Shown: positions 60,120-64,000 of the stretch, one piece after another | Layout of the letters: every line of letters begins with the position of its first letter | Position numbering within the stretch: position 1 is the first letter of the stretch | Source of the DNA: an uncultured Oscillospiraceae bacterium | Lineage (GTDB): Bacteria; Bacillota; Clostridia; Oscillospirales; Oscillospiraceae | DNA length: 64,000 bases | Direction: 5' to 3' | Assembly: GCA_944386985.1 (NCBI GenBank) | Contig: CALXDD010000009.1 | Coordinates: 1-64,000 of the forward strand | Made by a program: the position numbers and the translations under genes | Notes under the pieces: model-generated | Database searches by the model: none | What the model was told of the DNA's origin: nothing | The model's input: only the letters and a program-made list of their open reading frames with translations

Positions 60120-60956
60120 TCAGAACACCTGAAACATAATAATCCCTGAAACGCATAAAATTCCGCCCGCAAGATTGAGTTTTGAGGTCTCTTCCCGCCG
60201 GATCAGCTGAATCACAAACAATGCCGCAAGGATGATGGGCTGAATAAAGGAATAATTTGTGATGCTCTTTGCAGCAGTAAGATTTTCACATACAAGACCT
60301 ACCGTATTCGGTATTTTGGCCGCCAGGACGATGCCGGTGCCCTTGGGCTTTTCTTTCAGAAGTCTTACAAACTTTACGCTTGGCGCAAGTAGGACAGTCA
60401 GTATGATAAAGGCCCAAAACAGAGAAAAGGTTGGCGAAATATATGTCTGAGAGACGTTAACCAACAGACCATAACAGAATTTTTCGGCCAGATAGAAGAT
60501 CAGGGGAAGCAAGATTTTTTTGTAATGAATGGTTTTGCTTTCTGACTTTGCAATCAGAAAAAGTCCAATGGATGTAACAGCAATCGCGGCAAATTTATAG
60601 GCTGTTTGTATTTCCAGCGGTTCATTGCCTGTCATCAAGTCAAGCGTGTATGACAAAAAGAGAGAGATGCCAAGCCACGCTTTCAGTTCAAAGGCGGACA
60701 TTTCCCGAAGGATTCTTACGGAAAGTTCGATTTCCACGAATTTCAAGAACGTCATCGTGATAACAGCAGCAAAGCTCTGCCATGACACAGTGAAAAAACG
60801 ATCCGCAAACGGGAGATAAAACAGCATAAAAAACGATGTGCCCAAGGCCATCAAAAATGTTGTTTCGTTTCCACTGAGCTTCAGTTTTGCAGACGCATAC
60901 TTGTCATTCAAAGAGGTGATCGTAAAGCATGCCGCAGCTGCCAGCATATAAATCAA
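60120..60956 (-). CDS. EamA-type (drug/metabolite transporter) membrane protein
   Basis: A 278-residue membrane protein with about ten short helices, in the two-times-five-helix layout of the EamA/DMT superfamily ('YMLAAAACFTITSLNDKYASAKL', split; 'SFIQPIILAALFVIQLIRREETS' and 'LNLAGGILCVSGIIMF'). The start is a TTG at 60956 preceded by GGAAGG; an ATG at 60947 is also possible. Its base composition and codon choice are clearly richer in A+T than the core genes, which suggests recent transfer with the neighbouring glycoside hydrolase. Cargo unknown; perhaps a product of that hydrolase. Confidence 0.8.
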   Translation of the reverse strand: MIYMLAAAACFTITSLNDKYASAKLKLSGNETTFLMALGTSFFMLFYLPFADRFFTVSWQSFAAVITMTFLKFVEIELSVRILREMSAFELKAWLGISLFLSYTLDLMTGNEPLEIQTAYKFAAIAVTSIGLFLIAKSESKTIHYKKILLPLIFYLAEKFCYGLLVNVSQTYISPTFSLFWAFIILTVLLAPSVKFVRLLKEKPKGTGIVLAAKIPNTVGLVCENLTAAKSITNYSFIQPIILAALFVIQLIRREETSKLNLAGGILCVSGIIMFQVF

Positions 60957-61041
60957 ACCATACGCCTTCCTTTCGGCTCATATTCAAAAAATGCAGCAGG
61001 GAGACACCGACTTTGCACGAAACAAGCGATCTTATCCTGCA

Positions 61042-62574
61042 TTACAGCAGCAGGAACGTGCAGGTCCCCGGCGCCAGCTCAATCCTGCCGGCAGCCTGGG
61101 TTTCCGGCTCCATTGCAGGGAGAGCGTTCTGTGCGCCAAGCACCAGCGGCTTTCCGTTCAAGGTCATCACTGTGGCGCGGATATTTCCCTCCTGACCTGC
61201 CAGCGTATAGCGCTGAGCCTCTTTCGGGAGCTCCACTGTGGTGGATTCTGTGGTTGAGTTATTGATGATCAGATAGGCCACGCCGTCTTTTCCGTCTTTT
61301 CTGGAGTGTACAAAGACATGTGCGCCTTCCCGGATCTCTTCGCCGGAATCATATACGGTGGTCTCCATCAGGCGGTTCCACAGCAGGACGGCAAAATAGT
61401 TCGGACGCGGATCAAATACCTGACGCGCGAGGAAGCCGTAGTCGGAAGAAGCCAATGTATTGTGGAAGATGACCCCGTCGGTGATGGCGGCGAATCCCCC
61501 CAGTTCGTTCAGCGTGCGCAGAACATCCAGGTAGGTGGAGGCCCATGTATCGCCTCCGCCGCCGGCATCGCCGGATTCAGTGACCCACATTTGGCCCCCC
61601 GGGCAGTACTTATCGCGCAGCGGCGCATAGGTCCGTGCAAAGTTGAGGGCCGTTTGCAGATACGGTTCCGTCACAGCATCCGCGGCATCCCAGTGCCCGC
61701 TTGGCACAACGGAAGCCAGACGTTCGGAAACGCCGTTGTAATAGTGATAGCTGAAAACATCCAGCGGTTCTCTGGTGCCTTCCATCAGATCCGCACAGTT
61801 GCAGGTGTTTTTCGCAAGCTGTTCGATCCCGCCCGATTTCTGGTCCGCGCTGCTTTTGCCCATGGAAACGTTGTCGCCGCCGGTGGTGCAGGGGCCGACA
61901 CACAGGCATTCGGGATAATTCTTGCGCACCCAGGCAAAAAACAGATCCTGATCACGTCTGTAGTCTGCCGGTGTGTATCCTTTCGGGAAACCGGTATCTT
62001 CCATAATGTTCGGCTCGTTTGCAAATTCTGCTGCATGGATCGGCACACCATACTGCTTACTCAGTGAAAAGATCTTTTCTGCCTCACTTGGATTCCACGG
62101 TTCGTCCGCAGAGTGAAGTCCCGGACAATTTGCAACGGAAATCATCAGCTTCGCGCCGACTGCCTTTACAAAATCGAGAACACCGATCCATTGCTCTTTT
62201 GTCAGGACGTTCAGATAGCCTTCCGGCGCCTCTCCGTTTGTCGTTCCGTCAAAATCACAATAGGTTTTTGTCGCCCATGTTCCGGAAACCCGGACCCAGA
62301 CAGGTCCGAGTTCTCTGGCCAGACTGCGGAGCTTTTCATCATACAGGTTGATCGGCGGATAGACCTGCATCAGGTCCTTGTACATCGCCGCGATCCCCTC
62401 TGCGGACGGCTCCACATAAAAGCTCTCTGTCCCCGCGATCTGCCCCGGGGTATAGGATTTCCAGAATGTCCCACCTGTCACCTCGGCGAATTCTATGTTG
62501 TAGGACATCATCATTGGGTTGATTTCCCGAATTTTCTTCAGGTTTTCAGGAATTAATCTGATGAATTCTGACAT
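61042..62574 (-). CDS. GH79-like (heparanase/beta-glucuronidase type) glycoside hydrolase
   Basis: A 510-residue retaining glycosidase, cytoplasmic since no signal peptide is seen. 'LRSLARELGPVWVRVSGTWATKTYCDF' (in pieces) resembles the heparanase N-terminal barrel. The likely acid/base Glu is in 'EFANEPN' and the nucleophile Glu in 'MWVTESGDAGGGGD'. A C-terminal beta-sandwich follows ('VHSRKDGKDGVAYLIINNST'). Family members remove terminal glucuronic acid or methyl-glucuronic acid from plant, flavonoid or host glycans. AAAGGAG precedes ATG 62574. Likely cotranscribed with the EamA gene 85 bases on. Family call moderate. Confidence 0.75.
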   Translation of the reverse strand: MSEFIRLIPENLKKIREINPMMMSYNIEFAEVTGGTFWKSYTPGQIAGTESFYVEPSAEGIAAMYKDLMQVYPPINLYDEKLRSLARELGPVWVRVSGTWATKTYCDFDGTTNGEAPEGYLNVLTKEQWIGVLDFVKAVGAKLMISVANCPGLHSADEPWNPSEAEKIFSLSKQYGVPIHAAEFANEPNIMEDTGFPKGYTPADYRRDQDLFFAWVRKNYPECLCVGPCTTGGDNVSMGKSSADQKSGGIEQLAKNTCNCADLMEGTREPLDVFSYHYYNGVSERLASVVPSGHWDAADAVTEPYLQTALNFARTYAPLRDKYCPGGQMWVTESGDAGGGGDTWASTYLDVLRTLNELGGFAAITDGVIFHNTLASSDYGFLARQVFDPRPNYFAVLLWNRLMETTVYDSGEEIREGAHVFVHSRKDGKDGVAYLIINNSTTESTTVELPKEAQRYTLAGQEGNIRATVMTLNGKPLVLGAQNALPAMEPETQAAGRIELAPGTCTFLLL

Positions 62575-62589
62575 GAAATTTGTCTCCTT

Positions 62590-62841
62590 TCATTCCTTCC
62601 CGGTGTACAGGAACCGGTGCAGCGCCACATGGTTGGAGACGCTGGCCGTGAAATAGCTTTTCTCCGCCATGAATGCTCTTGCAAAATCCGCAGGCAGGTT
62701 GCGGATCTTATCGCCGCAGACGGTGTCCATGTGCCCCGAATAGGGGAGGGTTTCCCCCTTCTGAGTTGGCTTCAGCGGCAGGCAGAATTTCGTGTAATCT
62801 GTCCCGCGCCCTTTCCACTTGACAATGTTAAGGGCAAGCAT
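62590..62841 (-). CDS. possible 83-residue gene remnant or small protein
   Basis: From ATG 62841 the frame reads 'MLALNIVKWKGRGTDYTKF' and continues to a stop at 62590, ending 'HVALHRFLYTGKE'. The open frame extends upstream (to 63066) but that part has no family look. The wording does not match a family I recognise. It lies just before the GH79 gene on the same strand and could be the C-terminus of a broken gene. The ribosome site (GGAAG) is weak. Confidence 0.35.
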   Translation of the reverse strand: MLALNIVKWKGRGTDYTKFCLPLKPTQKGETLPYSGHMDTVCGDKIRNLPADFARAFMAEKSYFTASVSNHVALHRFLYTGKE

Positions 62842-62918
62842 ACTTCCATTGATTTGCAAATTCAAGCAGCAAAATGAAAAAATTTTGTGAACAAACATGC
62901 AGGGTCCGCATCTGCTGT

Positions 62919-63038
62919 TTATCGCGCGGCCCCAGCTTGCTTCAGCAGACCGGCAAGAGCCGGGAAATCCCCAGACCCGATCAGGCTGTGGTCTGCGAAA
63001 GCACGAACGCCACCAAGCTTGTTCAGCAGACAATTCCC
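62919..63038 (-). pseudogene. possible C-terminal coding remnant
   Basis: On the minus strand about 38 codons without a stop read 'LLNKLGGVRAFADHSLIG' and then 'SGDFPALAGLLKQAGA' before TAA at 62919. It looks like a natural protein end, yet has no start, no ribosome site and lies between other fragments. I cannot name its family. Confidence 0.3.
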
Positions 63039-63076
63039 ATGCGGATTTTTCCCCAGCGATGGCCATCTGCTCAAAG

Positions 63077-63107
63077 GAGGCCAGGCTGGTTAGCCCAGCC
63101 CGGCCTC
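63077..63107 (-). terminator. hairpin after the DUF2284 gene
   Basis: GAGGCC-G-GGCTGG and CCAGCC-T-GGCCTC form a 12-bp stem with one mismatch; only CTTTG follows on the minus strand, so it is a weak terminator. Confidence 0.45.
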
Positions 63108-63151
63108 AAAGGTCAGCTTATTTTGCCCGATACTTCTGCTGCCGCATCAGA

Positions 63152-63769
63152 TTACTCCACCGGCGTTATGGGTTGTCTCCGCCATCCCGCCTTCGCTTCC
63201 GCGTTTGCCCGATCCGCTTCTCCCCTGCCAAACAGCAATCCGCCGAAAAAAGTTACGGTATTTGCCCCATTGTAATATCGAATATTGGCTTTTTCAGCCA
63301 ACTCGCCAATATTCAGTCCATATCCTTCAATGGAGTGATGCAAAAGTTCCGGATACCGGCAAGGATGATCCGGATAGGTACATTTGGTACACCGCTGACA
63401 GCCTTCGTTCGACAGAAGCAGAAAGTCCTGTAAAATCGGTTTCAAGTTTTTCTGAAACAAATCAACAACACCCTTAAACTCCAGCAGCGACCGGTGCATT
63501 CCATCAAAGTCAAAGGAGTCTTCCAAGATATATTGATTTGAAAACAACAGCATAGCTGGATACTTTACCAACCGTTCTCTGCATTCTCCCAGCGTACCAA
63601 TCGCAGGAGGACACGCCCATGAGCGGCCGTAATTACCGCAGCCATTGCTCCTGCAGATTTCCCGGATCTCCGGATAAAAAGTCAAATCCTTTGTATCCAG
63701 ATAGTTCGCTTCCCACACGCCGCTGCGCATGGCAATATCCTTCACTTCTTGGTAGATATCCACGCACAT
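63152..63769 (-). CDS. DUF2284 metal-binding protein
   Basis: A 205-residue Cys-rich protein of the DUF2284 group (predicted metal binding). Cys-rich segments: 'ICRSNGCGNYGRSWACPPAIG' (in part) and 'CQRCTKCTYPDHPCRYPE'. The C-terminal 'SIEGYGLNIGELAEKANIRYYNGANTVTFFGGLLF' (in parts) is the family ending. Function unknown; related proteins occur near corrinoid or iron-sulfur enzymes in anaerobes. I start at ATG 63769 with AGGAGG just before; the frame stays open to 63979, where it overlaps the next gene. Confidence 0.88.
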   Translation of the reverse strand: MCVDIYQEVKDIAMRSGVWEANYLDTKDLTFYPEIREICRSNGCGNYGRSWACPPAIGTLGECRERLVKYPAMLLFSNQYILEDSFDFDGMHRSLLEFKGVVDLFQKNLKPILQDFLLLSNEGCQRCTKCTYPDHPCRYPELLHHSIEGYGLNIGELAEKANIRYYNGANTVTFFGGLLFGRGEADRANAEAKAGWRRQPITPVE

Positions 63770-63873
63770 AGTCCTCCTATTGAAATTTCTGCCCCGTTTT
63801 TCCATACGGGAAAGACAGCTTTTGCAACGGAGCAGCATATAGGCTGCACTGCTGCCGTCCAGCCGGCCAAGGA

Positions 63874-64000
63874 TTACAAAAACAGCTCGCAGTCCTTGCG
63901 TGTGGAGCAGGCCTTCTTCAGCGCCAGGCCCACAGCCGCCAGCATGGCGGAATTCACCTTGCGGGCCGAATGGGGGCAAACAGAAACGCAGCGCATACAG
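63874..64000 (-). CDS. ferredoxin-like (EFR1-type) protein, C-terminus only
   Basis: The last 42 codons of a gene that continues past the window. They read 'CMRCVSVCPHSARKVNSAML' and end 'KKACSTRKDCELFL'. The spacing C-x2-C-x3-C-P is half of a [4Fe-4S] ferredoxin motif, and the ending is that of EFR1-family ferredoxins (flavodoxin plus ferredoxin fusions of Clostridia). It precedes the DUF2284 gene on the same strand. Confidence 0.7.
   Translation of the reverse strand, partial: CMRCVSVCPHSARKVNSAMLAAVGLALKKACSTRKDCELFL

Noticed and set aside
59743..60172. Short frames on both strands between the aldo/keto reductase and EamA genes
   Set aside because: No ribosome site, no family resemblance, and one covers a clear promoter.
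63770..63979. N-terminal extension of the DUF2284 frame
   Set aside because: That stretch is the C-terminal coding region of the ferredoxin-like gene in another frame, and AGGAGG sits at the shorter start.

Overview
The window reads as a chromosome segment of a G+C-rich, low-copy-repeat Clostridium-class anaerobe, most likely an Oscillospiraceae gut bacterium of the Flavonifractor/Lawsonibacter/Pseudoflavonifractor type. The reasons are sigma-A-like promoters and strong GGAGG ribosome sites, C/G-ending codons, an ECF transporter module, Na+-pumping decarboxylase genes, DUF4364/CvpA/DUF5711 housekeeping genes and an anaerobic purine-degradation cluster. This placement is inference from gene content; there is no rRNA in the window. 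I saw no tRNA, rRNA or CRISPR array.

Positions 1 to about 7720 are the right end of an integrative element (prophage or ICE). On the minus strand lie DUF3102, 3D-domain and small accessory genes and a Cro-like regulator. Divergent from these run a LexA/CI-type self-cleaving repressor, an UPF1-like SF1 helicase and a large serine recombinase. The recombinase ends next to a gene cut after 35 codons (7710-7817), which I read as the insertion target.

7.9-18.8 kb is core genome: DUF4364, then a long minus-strand run (rRNA methyltransferase, VanZ, EcfA1-EcfA2-EcfT, metallophosphoesterase, TruA, DUF5711, CvpA, a zinc-finger Clp ATPase and a Cys-rich small protein). 19.1-24.4 kb is a BMP-family (nucleoside-type) ABC importer. 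24.5-31 kb holds an RluA pseudouridine synthase, SfsA, a four-gene Na+-translocating decarboxylase operon, a MazG-like pyrophosphohydrolase and YjjG.

31.1-39.6 kb is the most unusual stretch: a minus-strand membrane cluster of a Hanks-type kinase with TPRs, a 47-residue membrane peptide, a membrane protein with eight 13-residue repeats and a zinc ribbon, a 921-residue von Willebrand A protein, a TPR/RCC1-like membrane protein and a TPR lipoprotein. A decayed copy of the lipoprotein lies beside it in opposite orientation. Next come an AgrC/LytTR-type two-component pair, upp, tsaE-tsaB and a RodA/FtsW gene, then a DUF362 ferredoxin-like gene.

46.7-58.4 kb is a purine/hydantoin catabolic cluster: ssnA, a nucleoside (guanine-type) deaminase with an apparent frameshift, ygfK, a YczE-like membrane protein, hyuA/hydA, a GntR/FCD regulator, ygeY and an AgcS-type Na+ symporter. 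It has an attenuator-like leader before ssnA, another regulatory leader before ygeY, and a roughly 530-bp nested palindromic (MITE-like) element between its two halves. The last 5.5 kb carries an aldo/keto reductase, a lower-G+C EamA transporter and GH79-like glycoside hydrolase, gene fragments, a DUF2284 protein and the C-terminus of a ferredoxin-like protein.
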